A stretch of 64,000 nucleotides of DNA. It comes from Ostreococcus mediterraneus. Lineage: Eukaryota; Chlorophyta; Mamiellophyceae; Mamiellales; Bathycoccaceae. The notes beneath the pieces were generated by a model. It made no database searches. It was not told where the DNA came from and saw nothing but the letters and a program-made list of their open reading frames with translations. The stretch lies in contig WMKK01000008.1 of NCBI GenBank assembly GCA_012295225.1, positions 434,001-498,000 of the forward strand. The letters run 5' to 3'. The position numbers were made by a program, and so were the translations under genes. This document shows, piece after piece, positions 9,016-17,615 of this stretch. Positions within the stretch are counted from its first letter, which is position 1. Every line of letters starts with the position of its first letter.

Positions 9016-10224
9016 ATGAGCTGGCGCAGAAATTCGCCCATGGGCACGTTCGCGGAGGCCAAGGCGCGCGCGTACGGCGAACGCGCCTGGAAAGCGCTCG
9101 AGAGCGAACGGCGACGCGCGGAGCGGAAAGGCGGTGCGAAGCGTCAGAAGACATCATCGTCGTCGACGGCGGCCGGGGCCAACGCCGAGAAGGAGAACGC
9201 GCCGGCGAACGAGACGATGACGGACGAACAAATGTACGAGGCAGAGCAGGCGCGGTGGAAGCTCATTTGTGCGGCGAAGCGGGAGAATAACTACGCGACG
9301 GATGATTTATTTTATGAAGGCTTGCCGCGCCCGAGCGAGACGGCGTCGGCGCGCGCGAAACGATTGGAGGCGTTGACGCGCGCTCTCGAGGACAAAGCTA
9401 GATTGGAGTGGCATCCGACGGGTGCCAGGGCCCGTTCGTTTTTGAACGGGTCGATGTTCAAGACGCACTTTGATTTCACGTTGCACGAGGCGCTGAAGGC
9501 ACGCGACACTGTCATGGCGTTGAGCCAACCGTTCGCGTCCAAGGACGAGGAGACACTGTTCGAGATCGACGTGATGAAAGCCATCTTGTACCCGCCATCG
9601 TTGTCGCACCGCATGGTGGAAGGCTTCGGATACCTGGATTGCTCGTTCTCCAATTCGTGGTTCAAATGGCAGCGCGAGTTGGAGTTCTTGTGCGTAAAGG
9701 CGCGCGCGTTGTTTCTCGCCGAAAAGTTGAGCGCCGAGAAGATGGACACTCTGGTGAATATGTTCGAGCGATTGAACAACGTGTGGTTCATCTGCGGTGA
9801 CGGCGAGAACATCTGGCGTGGATGTTTGAACGCGCTGCAAGGTCCCGAAAAGTTCCAATTCGTGTGCCAAGAAAAAGACAAAGATTTTGAATACTCGATT
9901 CCTGAAGCCAGCTATTGGTTACTTTGCCCGTCCTTCGTGAAAGAGATACACGGCGACGTAGAGAGCGCGGAATACAAGCAGTACGTCAGCGAATTGAGGG
10001 CGCGAAAAGAGGAGAGGGAAAAGGAAAGAAAACGAAAGGAAGAGCAAGCCAAGCTGGAGTTACAAAGGAAGCAGCAGGCTCACGAGGCTTGGAAACGGAA
10101 GGAAGATATGAACGAGAGAGCTTGGAAACAGAAGGAAGATATGAAAAAGAAAGATTACATGGATTGGGCGTTCAGAGTCACGGGTCGATACCCGGTCGGG
10201 TACGAAGCGCCGGCTTCGACATAG
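9016..10224 (+). CDS. Conserved-looking protein of unknown function, charged C-terminus
   Basis: A 402-residue protein that matches no family I can name. The start at 9016 gives MSWRRNSPMGTFAEAKARAY; an ATG at 8971 adds 15 Arg/Asp-rich residues and is less likely. Residues 1-70 are basic and Ala-rich. The middle (about 110-310) has the mixed aromatic/hydrophobic composition of a folded helical domain, with FLNGSMFKTHFDFTLHEA, FGYLDCSFSNSWFKWQREL and VWFICGDGENIW. Residues 330-385 are a Lys/Glu/Arg-rich coiled coil with imperfect WKRKEDM/WKQKEDM repeats. No TM or signal peptide is seen. Strong codon structure on this strand supports a real gene, although both reverse frames over about 9310-9880 are open by composition. 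Confidence 0.65.
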   Translation: MSWRRNSPMGTFAEAKARAYGERAWKALESERRRAERKGGAKRQKTSSSSTAAGANAEKENAPANETMTDEQMYEAEQARWKLICAAKRENNYATDDLFYEGLPRPSETASARAKRLEALTRALEDKARLEWHPTGARARSFLNGSMFKTHFDFTLHEALKARDTVMALSQPFASKDEETLFEIDVMKAILYPPSLSHRMVEGFGYLDCSFSNSWFKWQRELEFLCVKARALFLAEKLSAEKMDTLVNMFERLNNVWFICGDGENIWRGCLNALQGPEKFQFVCQEKDKDFEYSIPEASYWLLCPSFVKEIHGDVESAEYKQYVSELRARKEEREKERKRKEEQAKLELQRKQQAHEAWKRKEDMNERAWKQKEDMKKKDYMDWAFRVTGRYPVGYEAPAST

Positions 10225-10613
10225 TGGGTTGTAAGACAAAAAATGAGAAAACGCGCGCGGTTTGTCGCTGAGATTGATGATTGATGTTACACGCGCGCGC
10301 GAAAGAGCGAGGTGGGAAAAGAGAGAGATAAAGAGGAAAGATGGAGAGAGAGAGACGCGGCTGGCTATTGGTCGTCGTCGTCGTCGTCCGCAAAGTTGGA
10401 CGCCATGACGGCGCGAAACCGAAAGACGGTGTCCTCCGTTACGGCGTTCGGCATAGCCAGAAATGTATGAAAGGCTGCGCGACGACGACGGCGAGCAACA
10501 CGTAGTTTTGTGACATGCTCTGCGAATAACCGCTGTGTCTAGCCGTACGCCGCGACGTCGAGAATCGGCGCCGACACGATGTGGTTCGCCGAGCTCGGCA
10601 CGCTCTCGGACAT
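10225..10613. other. Gap between convergent genes, purine/pyrimidine tracts plus a same-frame reading
   Basis: This 389-bp stretch lies between the stops of the convergent unknown gene and TMEM97. From about 10290 to 10360 it is GA-rich (GAGAGA runs) and then has a short TCG array (10370-10390). On the minus strand, 10365-10613 continues the TMEM97 reading frame after its stop with a protein-like sequence described separately. No RNA gene is evident. Confidence 0.45.
10365..10613 (-). other. Protein-like reading in frame after the TMEM97 stop
   Basis: Directly after the TMEM97 stop, the same frame begins with ATG and reads 24 codons (MSESVPSSANHIVSAP...), then one TAG at 10539-10541, then 57 further codons rich in basic and then mixed residues (RLFAEHVTKLRVA, FHTFLAMPNAVTEDTVFRF) ending in six Asp, Gln and TAG at 10365. 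Three readings are possible. It may be a chance open stretch in GC-rich 3' sequence. It may be a small gene whose TAG is removed by a short intron; a GT 45 nt upstream of the CAG at 10533-10535 would keep the frame. Or it may be stop-codon read-through of TMEM97. I recognise no family. The stops and boundaries are read directly; function is unknown. Confidence 0.25.
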
Positions 10614-11105
10614 CTAACGCTTCTTCTTGCCGATGTCGTCGCCGAAAGGTTTTTCATTCGCCAACATGCTCATCATCAACCAAAGCGGTACTATTAAGTA
10701 CGGAGCATAAATTCCGATCAATGTAACTCGTTGCTTTTCGCTCTTAAACGTCTCATCTTCCCATATGTACTGCAGAATTGGTACCAACGTCGTCGCCGTG
10801 TGCGCCCCGTACGCAATGCAATACCCACGAATCCAATTCTTCCTCCCCATGAGCGCCTTCACCGCGACGAAAAAGAACGGTAATTGAAACAACAATTCGC
10901 ACGCCACGAGTCCTCGCAACCACGAAGGTTGGTTCGCCATGAGCACGTCGTTATTCGTCGCGATGTGCCACTCCAGCGCTTTGCGCGCAAACGCGGGCAC
11001 GAGCGCGCGCGGGAGCACGACTTGCGAGTCAATCATCATCGTCGCCGGAATGTGCGTTATAAAGTACGCGAGAAATATCGCGCGCGTTCGTTCGCCGATC
11101 GCCAT
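10614..11105 (-). CDS. TMEM97: TMEM97/sigma-2 receptor-like EXPERA-domain protein
   Basis: A 163-residue four-TM protein of the EXPERA family (TMEM97, EBP, TM6SF). Animal TMEM97 is an ER/lysosomal sterol-handling protein that binds NPC1. The first TM contains the family pattern FITHIPATMMIDSQVVLP, with the conserved acidic residue after the helix break. Further TM segments are at about 62-85 (LVACELLFQLPFFFVAV), 93-112 and 128-150. The C-terminus ends in KKKR, like ER-retrieval lysine signals. Length and topology match TMEM97. It is divergent from the MsrB gene with only 123 bp between starts. The window also holds an RND/NPC1-like protein, but co-location alone does not show a partnership. 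Confidence 0.85.
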   Translation of the reverse strand: MAIGERTRAIFLAYFITHIPATMMIDSQVVLPRALVPAFARKALEWHIATNNDVLMANQPSWLRGLVACELLFQLPFFFVAVKALMGRKNWIRGYCIAYGAHTATTLVPILQYIWEDETFKSEKQRVTLIGIYAPYLIVPLWLMMSMLANEKPFGDDIGKKKR

Positions 11106-11228
11106 CTTCGCTTGGCGTCAATGAGTGCCGGCGACGGTGCGTGACACCTGCGCCACGTCACCGGTGACGCGCCTCACACGCACGCGCGCCTCGCTTTCGA
11201 ACGTAGTGATTGCACGCCATCGCGCACA

Positions 11229-11948
11229 ATGTCCGCGGTGTCGCTAAACGTACACACAAATGGGTTCCTACCCGTGCGCGCGTCCATCGCGCGCGCGAGC
11301 CCGGCGCGAGGGCTCGCGACGGCGTCGACGATGACGAAGATGGTGCCGAGAGCAGCGGTCACCGCGAACGCGAACGCGAACGCGAACGAGGATGCGAGCG
11401 AAGGAAAGATTGAGAAACCGGCGAGAACGATGACGAGACGACCGTTGATTGTGCTCCCGGGCATTGCGGCGGGCGTGGTTGCGGGACGTGCGAATGCGGA
11501 TGGAGAGTTTGCGAGCGACGCGGCGATGGCGTTGTTGAACCGTACGGGTGAAGTGGCGTTTACGGATGAGGAATGGCAAAAGAAGCTCGATCCGTTCACG
11601 TACAAGGTGTTGCGTAAGGAAGCGACGGAACGACCATTCTCTTCACCATTGAATACGGAAAAACGCGTGGGACGATTTGTGTGTGCGGGCTGTGGGAGCC
11701 CGTTGTTTGACTCGTCGACAAAGTATGACTCGGGTACGGGATGGCCGAGTTTCTTCCAACCGCTTCCGCAAGCCGTGACGGAGGTGCCAGATTATTCCAT
11801 CGTGTTCTTACCGAGAACCGAGGTACGATGCAAGACATGCCAAGGACACTTGGGGCACGTCTTTGAAGACGGACCAAAGCCAACCGGTTTGCGTTATTGC
11901 ATGAACGGCGCAGCCATGGCGTTTGAGCCAGCCGCTGAAGCGGCATAG
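11229..11948 (+). CDS. MSRB: Methionine-R-sulfoxide reductase B with bipartite plastid signal
   Basis: A 239-residue MsrB, which reduces methionine-R-sulfoxide in proteins using thioredoxin-type donors. The catalytic domain (about 115-235) has both zinc-binding pairs, CAGC (152/155) and CKTC (201/204), the GTGWPSF substrate loop and the catalytic Cys224 in RYCMNGAAMAF, where most relatives read RYCIN. The N-terminus is a basic, Ser/Ala-rich plastid transit peptide followed by a second signal: Arg70-Arg71, then a hydrophobic stretch (LIVLPGIAAGVVAG) and an Ala-Asn-Ala/Asp cleavage-like site at 88-91. That is the form of a twin-arginine thylakoid-lumen signal, whereas well-known plant MSRB1/2 are stromal. 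Its 3' end is 18 bp from the convergent helicase gene. Confidence 0.93.
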   Translation: MSAVSLNVHTNGFLPVRASIARASPARGLATASTMTKMVPRAAVTANANANANEDASEGKIEKPARTMTRRPLIVLPGIAAGVVAGRANADGEFASDAAMALLNRTGEVAFTDEEWQKKLDPFTYKVLRKEATERPFSSPLNTEKRVGRFVCAGCGSPLFDSSTKYDSGTGWPSFFQPLPQAVTEVPDYSIVFLPRTEVRCKTCQGHLGHVFEDGPKPTGLRYCMNGAAMAFEPAAEAA

Positions 11949-11966
11949 AATAAAGCATTGCATATT

Positions 11967-14663
11967 TTACATTGAAGTCTTTTCGTCTAAAGTACATTTG
12001 TTCTTGTCTACCCATTTGAACCAATCTCTCCACACGCCACTAACCGATAAAGTGCGACGGTTACCGAGCACGACGAGGCCGCGTTTGGCACGCGTAATAC
12101 CAACATTTAATCTTCTTGGATCGGCGACGAATCCAATCTCCCCGCGTGTGTTACTTCGAACCGTGCACAAAATAATCATTTCTTTTTCACGACCTTGAAA
12201 TCCGTCGACAGAGCGAATTTCAAGCTCATCCATTTTATCCTCTTCACTGTAGTCCACGTAATTTCGTTTTTGATCGCCGCGCGACGAGGGAAACACCTTT
12301 GCATACTCCTCTTGCAATAAGCGGACTTGTGCGGCGTATGGCGAAATTATGCCTATATCGCCAAGACCGGCTAGGTCACCTGAATCGATGAGTTTCTTGA
12401 CAATCGCAATCGCAGCTTCTGCTTCTTGTGCGTTGTACAAACTGTTACCATCTGGCGCTCGACTTTCCGACGCGGCAATTTCGACAAACGCCACCGGAAC
12501 ATCTTTCTCGGGCCAGTTTAAACCAGACACGAGAGGACGATCTTTTGGTGTCGGCACGGAACCAACTCGTCCTTCATAAAACGCTAACGACGGAAACTCG
12601 GCGATTTTAGGATGCATGCGATATTGCTGATCAAGCAAACACACCTCGACTCCGAGCCTCTCCATGCGCTCAAATAATGAAACTTGAAGACCAGCATCCG
12701 ACGCCGCACGAGAGACCACCGTGGGAGGGAGCTGCTTAGAGTCTCCTACCAGTACGGCCGTTAATGCCTTCGTTACAGGAATCAATGCCCCTGGCTCCGT
12801 GCATTGCGTCGCCTCATCGACAACGGCGACGGGAAATACAAGCTCCGAGAGTAATTCGTCGCCGGCACCGACAGTTGTCGCACAAACGACATCAACTGAT
12901 TTTAAAATACTCTTTGCCGCCGTAAGTTCGAGCTGCGTCGCCTGTTTGCGAAGGCGCGCGAATTCTTTGCCCGATTTTCCGCGAATCGATTCGCGAATAC
13001 TCGCCGCTTGACGTCCCAAAGGATGCAACGCTATTTGAGCATCTAGCGTCAGTTGCTGCAACCAGGGTTGCACCTTTGCAGGTGCACCCAATCGAACGAT
13101 TCTCAAAGGTTTACCATTGACGATAAAAGATTCTTTGACCAAGCCTTCAAGAATATTGTCAACCGCAACGTTCGATGCCGCAGAAGCCAGCACAGTTGGT
13201 CCATTCCTACGTCTGCCTTGAGCATCTGCCAAATGCACGGCGGCTCCAATGTAAGCAATCAAAGTTCGCGTCTTACCAGTTCCAGGAGGTCCTTGCCAAA
13301 TGGAAAGCGTTTGACTCAGCGCACTCTTCACCGCGACGCGCTGGCTCGGATTTAATGGATCTCGTACCTCCTTTATCGCCGCTTGAAGGCTCGTCTTGTT
13401 TGTCTTTCCTGCCCACGCTGGCGGCGTGTTGGCCAATTCTTCGAGCGTACCGTTTTCATCAGGCACCCCGAGAAGTGAACGTTGCAACGTCGCATATGCC
13501 GTAGTGCTTTTCCGTTCGCCACGCACCATAGACACTCCAGGCATACCTCCAGGCTCGGAAAACGCAACAAGCGCTTCGAGTGAGCGGTCGTGTGCCACTG
13601 TATTCGCGGTTAAATCTAGTCTCCACCTCGAGCCATCTTCAATCAAACGGGCGAGATCATCTTCATGCACGGAAAGCGTGAGAAAATGCATCGATCTGAG
13701 GGCAATCACACCTGTGATTCCATTTGTAGCATCGTGAATAGTACCTTCGCTCAGTGTCACCATGTCGCCGGTCGTGAAGCGATGATACGGCAATTCTTGC
13801 CCGAGCGGCGAGTATTCAGGGCCTTTTGTCAGAGGTATAGTCAAACGCACGAGCGCATCTCGCTGAAGCACGCCCTCGTATCTAGCTCGCATACCCAAGA
13901 TGGCGTAACCTTCTTCGATGAGCTTATCGAGCGTCCATGTGTTCAAACGCTTTTCAGCGAGTTCCATTTCCTCTTCGAGTTCACATTTCAACGCCTTGGC
14001 GAATCGCTCTCGATGCGCGGCGTAGCCGAGACGCAATGCCGCACGATTCGAACCGCGCCCCCGTGTCGTGCTTGAAGATCTTCCGCCCATACCTGGAGCC
14101 CCCGGATCGAGCAAGTGCGCATAACTCGCGCCACCGCCGCCGTTCCCAGTCGCACCCAAACGCGCCCATAGTTTCTCTCGCTCTTCTGCAGCCTTTGTAG
14201 GGTCTCTCGACGCCGATTTCGTGTACTTGACCGTCGTGCTCGCCTCGTCAGGTTCACTTCCGAGATCACGAACCGAACGTCGCTTCACCACCGCACCCGC
14301 TCTCGCTCGCGCGCCTTCTCCGAGCCCGCGCTGTTCGTCCCGGCGCGACGTCGGCGTCGGCTGTGCAGTCTTCCCTTTCGACGACCCCGAAGCCTTCTTA
14401 CCGTGTCCACCGCTTGCACCACCACCACTCTTAGCATTTTCCTCCCTCCGTCGTTCACGCGCCGCGCGTCGTTCATCCCCTCTCGCGCTCCCGAACGCCC
14501 CGACGACGACGACGACGCTGGTGCATCGTTTTCCTCCCAGCCTCCCCGTCGTCGTCCTCGTCCTCGTCGTCAGCGCCGCCCACCGCGTGGTCACACCGCG
14601 CGACGACACCGCCGTCGTCGTCGTCGCCATCCCCATCCCCGTCGCCGCCGCCGCCGTCGCCAT
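11967..14663 (-). CDS. SMUBP2/IGHMBP2-like superfamily I helicase, plastid-type presequence
   Basis: An 898-residue UPF1-like SF1B helicase, ATP-driven on DNA or RNA. The helicase core has Walker A (IWQGPPGTGKTRTLIA), Walker B (VAVVDEATQCTEPG), motif III (LVGDSKQLPPTV), motif IV/V (LDQQYRMHPKIAEFPS, SVDGFQGREKEMIIL) and motif VI (VGITRAKRGLVVLGN), in order and intact. A beta-barrel 1B-like region precedes motif I. The N-terminal 70 residues (MATAAAATGMGM...) are Thr/Ala/Arg-rich with no acidic residues, as in a chloroplast transit peptide; land plants have a plastid SMUBP-2-like protein. The start at 14663 is the first ATG, since the frame before it opens with GTG. R3H and zinc-finger tails of animal IGHMBP2 are absent. 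It is divergent from the VTT/DedA gene across 300 bp. Confidence 0.88.
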   Translation of the reverse strand: MATAAAATGMGMATTTTAVSSRGVTTRWAALTTRTRTTTGRLGGKRCTSVVVVVGAFGSARGDERRAARERRREENAKSGGGASGGHGKKASGSSKGKTAQPTPTSRRDEQRGLGEGARARAGAVVKRRSVRDLGSEPDEASTTVKYTKSASRDPTKAAEEREKLWARLGATGNGGGGASYAHLLDPGAPGMGGRSSSTTRGRGSNRAALRLGYAAHRERFAKALKCELEEEMELAEKRLNTWTLDKLIEEGYAILGMRARYEGVLQRDALVRLTIPLTKGPEYSPLGQELPYHRFTTGDMVTLSEGTIHDATNGITGVIALRSMHFLTLSVHEDDLARLIEDGSRWRLDLTANTVAHDRSLEALVAFSEPGGMPGVSMVRGERKSTTAYATLQRSLLGVPDENGTLEELANTPPAWAGKTNKTSLQAAIKEVRDPLNPSQRVAVKSALSQTLSIWQGPPGTGKTRTLIAYIGAAVHLADAQGRRRNGPTVLASAASNVAVDNILEGLVKESFIVNGKPLRIVRLGAPAKVQPWLQQLTLDAQIALHPLGRQAASIRESIRGKSGKEFARLRKQATQLELTAAKSILKSVDVVCATTVGAGDELLSELVFPVAVVDEATQCTEPGALIPVTKALTAVLVGDSKQLPPTVVSRAASDAGLQVSLFERMERLGVEVCLLDQQYRMHPKIAEFPSLAFYEGRVGSVPTPKDRPLVSGLNWPEKDVPVAFVEIAASESRAPDGNSLYNAQEAEAAIAIVKKLIDSGDLAGLGDIGIISPYAAQVRLLQEEYAKVFPSSRGDQKRNYVDYSEEDKMDELEIRSVDGFQGREKEMIILCTVRSNTRGEIGFVADPRRLNVGITRAKRGLVVLGNRRTLSVSGVWRDWFKWVDKNKCTLDEKTSM

Positions 14664-14807
14664 CGCGCGACGACCGCGCACTGCCGCGCGCCCGTCACCC
14701 ACACCGCGTTCAAACTCGATTACCCGTCCGTGCGTGGATTATTCCATCAATCCGCGGGCGTCACGGGCGAGGTGTGTATCGCGTATTCAAAACGAGACCT
14801 GTGCGAT

Positions 14808-14844
14808 GGGCCCACTGGCCCACAGGCCCACTGGCCCAGGGGCC
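14808..14844. promoter_or_regulatory. Clustered GGCCCA boxes in divergent promoter
   Basis: Within 37 bp the sequence repeats GGGCCCACTGG / GGCCCACAGG / GGCCCACTGG / GGCCCAGG, giving at least four GGCCCA (TGGGCC on the other strand) boxes spaced about 9-10 bp apart. In land plants TGGGCC 'site II' boxes bind TCP factors in promoters of growth and organelle genes. Here they lie 145 bp upstream of the helicase ATG and 120 bp upstream of the VTT/DedA ATG. Function in this alga is inferred. Confidence 0.55.
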
Positions 14845-14892
14845 GTGTTTGAAAGTATCACGCGCGGCGGCGGTTAGGTGACGAATGGACGA

Positions 14893-14940
14893 GCGCACTG
14901 ACGAACCAATCGCGTTGGGGTGGTTGACTGGTCAGTGCGC
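14893..14940. repeat. 10-bp inverted repeat just upstream of the VTT/DedA start
   Basis: GCGCACTGAC at 14893-14902 and GTCAGTGCGC at 14931-14940 are perfect inverted arms. The 28-nt spacer itself holds a smaller AACCA/TGGTT pair, so a two-tier hairpin is possible. It ends 23 bp before the ATG, so it is either leader RNA or core-promoter DNA. Confidence 0.6.
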
Positions 14941-14963
14941 GACGACGACGAGGACGACGACGG

Positions 14964-16055
14964 ATGATGACGATGATGATGTCGACGCAACGCATGGTGA
15001 CGCCGGGCGGCGCGATGACGGCGACGCGGGGGACGACGAGGACGAGGACGGTGTGTAAAGCGGCGAGGGATGAAAAGATGCCGAGGTTTTCCACGCGCGC
15101 GCGAGGAACGTCGTGGATGGCGACGACGACGAAGGGTGATGCGCGTTCGCGAGCGAGCGTGAGGATACGAAAATATGTGTGCGCGCGTGTGCGATTGAGT
15201 GCGGGTGATGCGGAGACGAGCGAGGATGTTGAGGGCGCGCGAGCGACGCGGGAGACGACGCGTCGGTGGGGTAAACCCGCGGCGGCGTGCGCGCTCGTCA
15301 TCGGTGCGTGTGCGTTGACGGCGATGGTGATGCCGGAAAGTGCGCTTGCGGCGAAGTCTGCTGCGGTTGCAAAGGCTGCGGCGAGCAACGAGAGTATGTT
15401 GACCAAAGTTTTAGGGTTCGTGATGCATTTGGACAAGCACCTCGCAGAATTGTTTGCGTCGCAAGGAAAGATGGCGTACGGCATCTTATTTGCGATTATT
15501 TTCGCCGAGACTGGGTTTGTAGTCACGCCGTTCCTCCCGGGTGATTCATTGTTGTTTGCCACTGGTGCGCTCGGTGCATTAGGGGTGGTAAACTTCCCGT
15601 TGACTGTGGGCTTATTGTTCGCCGCGGCGGTGCTCGGAGACACGGTGAATTATTCCATCGGCTCTTACGTGGGCAAGTCATTCATGGAGACGCACCCAAA
15701 ATTGTTCCCACCAGAATATATCGAGAAGACGAAGAACTTTTACGAAAAGTATGGCGGCAAAACCGTCGTACTCGCCCGTTTCTTTGTGATTGTTCGTACA
15801 TTCGCACCTTTTGTTGCCGGCGTGGCAAATATGAACTACGCCAAATTTATCACGTACAACTTTGTGGGTGCGGCTATTTGGATTCTTAGCTTTATGGGCA
15901 TTGGTTTCTTCTTTGGTGCCATGCCTGCAGTTCAAGAAAACTTTGCGCTCGCCGTTGCCGGCATCATTGTGCTGTCCTTGGTACCCGTATTTATCGAGGT
16001 GGTTCAACACATGCGAGGCGGTGGCTCGGGCGACGACAAAATAGCGACGGCTTGA
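14964..16055 (+). CDS. Plastid VTT/DedA-family membrane protein
   Basis: A 363-residue protein with a long basic presequence and a C-terminal VTT (DedA/SNARE-associated Golgi) domain. Bacterial DedA proteins and eukaryotic TMEM41/VMP1 act in phospholipid translocation. Residues 1-90 are Met/Thr/Arg-rich like a chloroplast transit peptide, and a hydrophobic stretch near 105-125 could be a second signal. The domain (about 155-345) contains FAETGFVVTPFLPGDSLLF, the family's E-x-x-x-x-x-x-PG-(D/E) re-entrant loop, and ARFFVIVRTFAPFVAGV, matching the R-(F/H)-(I/V)-P-x-x-R-x-x-x-x-x-x-AG motif. Four or more TM segments follow. The ATG at 14964 is the first of several clustered ATGs. The 3' end is about 125 bp from the convergent carrier gene. 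Plastid location is inferred. Confidence 0.87.
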   Translation: MMTMMMSTQRMVTPGGAMTATRGTTRTRTVCKAARDEKMPRFSTRARGTSWMATTTKGDARSRASVRIRKYVCARVRLSAGDAETSEDVEGARATRETTRRWGKPAAACALVIGACALTAMVMPESALAAKSAAVAKAAASNESMLTKVLGFVMHLDKHLAELFASQGKMAYGILFAIIFAETGFVVTPFLPGDSLLFATGALGALGVVNFPLTVGLLFAAAVLGDTVNYSIGSYVGKSFMETHPKLFPPEYIEKTKNFYEKYGGKTVVLARFFVIVRTFAPFVAGVANMNYAKFITYNFVGAAIWILSFMGIGFFFGAMPAVQENFALAVAGIIVLSLVPVFIEVVQHMRGGGSGDDKIATA

Positions 16056-16181
16056 TTAATACCGTAGATGTTTCAATATTACTATTACAAATTTGTTTAC
16101 CTAAAATGAATGTTTAATCTAATAATGTTTAATCTCATCTACACACGCGTGCCAACCATTTGGCGCTGCAATTGCTGCTAT

Positions 16182-17219
16182 CTATCTTTCTGTCGTATGT
16201 GCCTCCTCTACGTTCGCGAATTCACTCAGTTCGCGCTCATTCTCAACATCGCCCTCCGCGTCTACGTCATCCCCGGGTTGATAATTGTGAGTGATGGCGA
16301 CGAGCAATGATACCTCTTTGGGGGCATACGTCCAGCCACGTCTATGTGCGTGCATGCACAAAATGCCCAACGATAACACTTGAATAATCTGATAAAACGC
16401 CGGCACACCAGCCGCCCGTCCAAGTACATCGCACGACGACCCTGCGCAAGATGCATCATCATCAAACGAACTTAAAATTACGGCCAATGCTATGGCGGTG
16501 TTTTGATAACACACTTCGATCGCCACCGCAAGCACTTGAGGCATCTCGAGCTTTGCGTAGACGGCAAATTTCATAGACAACAACAGACCCAAAACGCACG
16601 GAATGGTTAGCCCAATGTAAAAGCTAAAGTCCTGTTCCCAAATCGGCGTCGATGAGTTTGAAGAAAAAAAGAATCCAAGTAACACGAGTAATACGCCGCA
16701 TATGTTTCCACCTAAATTCAGCATTGGTCTCATTTTGGCAAACCGAGTGCCGACGAACAACCCGCCGACAATTCCAAAAATCACCACGCCAATGGACACA
16801 AACAAGCCGGCCCATCGCACTTGGACGGTATTTCCATCTGGATACGCGCCTTTGATGTATATGAACAAATTTAGCGGCAATAAGCCAATGGACAACAAAG
16901 AAGAAACCGTCGTCATCGCCACGCTCAGCGCCAAGTCTCCGTTAAATATGCTCGTCCACCAGTTGCTATACGAGCCTCCGGGCGAGGACGTGGTGATAAT
17001 CAACGGTATACCAATCTCTGGTCTGTCTGCAAAAATTGTGCTGGCCACGGCAAATCCCAGTAAAGGTAAAAACACGAATTGCGCAAAGCAACCAATCACC
17101 AAACCTCTACTACTCAAAGACTCACGAAACGCGTTCACCTTGACGGTGCTCGCCAAACCGAACACTAGTCCATACAACAACACGTTCCCCGTGATGGCTT
17201 CCCACGACCCTAATCCCAT
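16182..17219 (-). CDS. Bile acid:sodium symporter family carrier (SBF/BASS-like)
   Basis: A 345-residue integral membrane protein with about nine TM helices, of the SLC10/BASS fold; plant BASS members carry pyruvate and other organic acids with sodium. It shows the family motif SSPGGSYSNWWT at the first unwound helix and the second crossing motif EVCYQNTAIALAV near residue 250. There is no obvious N-terminal presequence (MGLGSWEAITGNVLLYGLVF begins with a TM), so plasma-membrane or endomembrane location is more likely than plastid envelope. The C-terminal 40 residues are acidic (DDVDAEGDVENE). The cytoplasmic tail and the ordering SPGGS then YQN resemble animal SLC10 more than plastid BASS. 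Substrate cannot be read from sequence. Confidence 0.87.
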   Translation of the reverse strand: MGLGSWEAITGNVLLYGLVFGLASTVKVNAFRESLSSRGLVIGCFAQFVFLPLLGFAVASTIFADRPEIGIPLIITTSSPGGSYSNWWTSIFNGDLALSVAMTTVSSLLSIGLLPLNLFIYIKGAYPDGNTVQVRWAGLFVSIGVVIFGIVGGLFVGTRFAKMRPMLNLGGNICGVLLVLLGFFFSSNSSTPIWEQDFSFYIGLTIPCVLGLLLSMKFAVYAKLEMPQVLAVAIEVCYQNTAIALAVILSSFDDDASCAGSSCDVLGRAAGVPAFYQIIQVLSLGILCMHAHRRGWTYAPKEVSLLVAITHNYQPGDDVDAEGDVENERELSEFANVEEAHTTER

Positions 17220-17615
17220 GATGCCTTCACCTCGCGTCGCGTTTTACCACCCGCGCCCTCCTCACGCGCGCGTCGACGTCCAAAACCACGCTATTTTCCC
17301 TCGAGTCAACTCGCCCACGGAAAAGCGCGCGGAGACTGGCGACTGATGACGACCAATGGCGCACGCGTTCCCACAGCGCTCCGCACCCGTCGCGCGCGTG
17401 CGATATCTCGCCCTCGAACGCAAACGTCTCCGTAGTTTGTTTTGTCCGTCGTCGTCGTCTGACGCGCACTAGGCGCGGCGTCGAAACACGTCCGAACGAT
17501 CGCGTGAGGACGCTCGAGGTGGTTTTTTGGATTTTTATCCTCGCAAACTGTTTTTGAGTACGAGTATACTAACTGTCCCGACGATGCGACAGACGACGAC
17601 GACCGACGACCGACG
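17220..17615. promoter_or_regulatory. Divergent gap with a possible 5' intron end
   Basis: This 396-bp gap lies between the starts of the SBF carrier and the next plus-strand gene. It holds a CCAAT-type box near 17352 and a CGACCGACGACCGACG repeat just before 17616. It also holds TACTAAC at 17567-17573 followed by CAG at 17590-17592, which is the spacing seen at the end of the STAY-GREEN intron. No clear upstream coding exon was found, so an intron in the 5' leader is possible but unproven. Confidence 0.4.

Noticed and set aside
9307-9881. Two minus-strand frames of nearly 190 codons opposite the unknown gene at 9016-10224
   Set aside because: Both are open by composition and give Arg/Gln- or Ser-rich text, while the plus strand gives a mixed, folded-looking protein.
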